DNA from: an uncultured Bacteroidia bacterium
Lineage (GTDB): Bacteria; Bacteroidota; Bacteroidia; Bacteroidales; ML635J-15
Assembly: GCA_902800045.1 (NCBI GenBank)
Contig: CADCCZ010000001.1
Location: 124,001 to 188,000 of the forward strand
Direction of reading: 5' to 3'
Length of the DNA stretch: 64,000 nucleotides
The notes below the pieces were generated by a model. The model had not been told where the DNA came from, did not search any database, and saw only the letters and a program-made list of their open reading frames with translations. Below, piece after piece: positions 63,416 to 64,000 of the stretch (position 1 is the first letter of the stretch; the number at the start of each line of letters is the position of its first letter). The position numbers were made by a program, and so were the translations under genes.

Positions 63416-64000
63416 ATGGCAGAAATTCGAAATACAAGTCCGCAGACGGTTGATATTCTTTACGAAGACAACCATATTATTGCCGTAAATAAGCAGGCAG
63501 GGCAGATTGTGCAGGGCGACAACACTGGCGACAAGCCTTTGTCCGAAATACTGAAATCATACATTAAGGAGCGCGACCATAAACCCGGAAATGTTTTCCT
63601 TGGAGTGCCGCATCGTATCGACAGACCAGTGAGCGGTGTGGTGTTGTTTGCAAAGACAAGCAAGGCGTTGACGCGACTTAGCGAACTCTTCCGTACAAAG
63701 GATGCCCATAAGACTTATCTTGCAGTTGTCGGCAACAAACCACCTAAGGATAGTGATACGCTTGTGGACTACATTTACCGCAATGTCAAGCAGAACAAGT
63801 CGTATGTGGTTGACGAAAAGCATCCAGATGCCAAGCGGTCTAGCCTTTCGTACAAGGTTGTTGGGCATTCAGAAAGATATTATCTTCTTGAAATAGACTT
63901 GCATACGGGACGACATCACCAGATTCGCTGCCAGTTGGCAAACATGGGGTGTCCTATTCGTGGAGACTTGAAATACGGTTATCCGCGCTCGAATAAAAAC
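63416..64000 (+). CDS. RluA-family pseudouridine synthase, 5' part only
   Basis: The first 195 codons lie in the window; the gene continues past base 64,000. The sequence begins MAEIRNTSPQTVDILYEDNH and has the RluA catalytic motif PHRIDRPVSGVVLFAKTSKA (usual form HRLDxxTSG) with the catalytic Asp, and later DLHTGRHHQIRCQLANMGCP. No S4 domain is present at the N-terminus, so it fits the short RluA/RluC-like class that modifies rRNA or tRNA uridines. The exact target cannot be read. Confidence 0.92.
   Translation, partial: MAEIRNTSPQTVDILYEDNHIIAVNKQAGQIVQGDNTGDKPLSEILKSYIKERDHKPGNVFLGVPHRIDRPVSGVVLFAKTSKALTRLSELFRTKDAHKTYLAVVGNKPPKDSDTLVDYIYRNVKQNKSYVVDEKHPDAKRSSLSYKVVGHSERYYLLEIDLHTGRHHQIRCQLANMGCPIRGDLKYGYPRSNKN

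Overview
The window is a chromosomal segment of a Bacteroidetes bacterium, probably of the Bacteroidales. The main grounds are: promoters of the Bacteroidetes form (TTTG, about 20 bases, then TAnnTTTG); three giant surface proteins with SprB-type repeats, PKD domains and the gliding-motility/type IX secretion (T9SS) type-B C-terminal domain; many SpII lipoproteins; and typical Bacteroidetes families (GWxTD protein, YfhO, WbqC-like protein, DoxX fused to a thioredoxin-like domain, M3 lipoprotein peptidase). I see no phage, insertion sequence, CRISPR array or rRNA. One tRNA gene is present, tRNA-Thr(CGT).

Layout. 1-3.8 kb (minus): a tightly overlapping operon of an SGNH-hydrolase-like secreted protein, four tandem diverged copies of one unrecognised protein family, and a secreted protein cut by the window edge. 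3.9-8.2 kb (minus): S41 protease with a degenerate LytM-like domain, CYTH protein, signal-recognition GTPase Ffh and tRNA-Thr. 8.3-11.4 kb (minus): a cobalamin riboswitch leading into an operon of a CoA-transferase, a small membrane protein, MarC and a lipoprotein. 11.5-15.4 kb (plus): dapB, signal peptidase I, a second signal-peptidase-like protein lacking the catalytic dyad, and a WbqC-like protein. 15.4-23.3 kb (minus): ROK kinase, aminopeptidase P, ispG, a PHP phosphoesterase, dapF and a YfhO membrane protein.

23.5-42.6 kb is the accessory, surface-directed part. It holds three cassettes, each a small secreted protein followed by a 1,430-1,555-residue adhesin-like protein, interrupted by a divergent phosphoglycerate kinase gene and an M3 peptidase. 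Cassettes 2 and 3 are duplicates with an identical 14-base gene overlap. All three have a related GGCARCC motif in the leader. No PorP/SprF gene, the usual partner of such adhesins, is present.

42.7-50.3 kb: unknown lipoproteins, a block of 17-base tandem palindromic repeats, ribF, an LptF/LptG-type permease and ribBA. 50.4-64 kb (plus): housekeeping operons with tmk, a DoxX/thioredoxin-like protein, tpiA, prmA, a 1,545-residue secreted protein, a GWxTD lipoprotein, an RlmB-like methyltransferase, purH, panB and the start of an RluA-type pseudouridine synthase.

Together the genes cover central metabolism (pgk, tpiA), lysine/meso-DAP (dapB, dapF), isoprenoid (ispG), riboflavin/FAD (ribBA, ribF), purine (purH), thymidylate (tmk) and pantothenate (panB) synthesis, and protein export (ffh, lepB). 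The strongest candidates for undescribed biology are the four-paralogue operon, the leader-tagged adhesin cassettes with their small partner proteins, the signal-peptidase-like pseudoenzyme, the riboswitch-controlled CoA-transferase operon and the 17-base repeat block.
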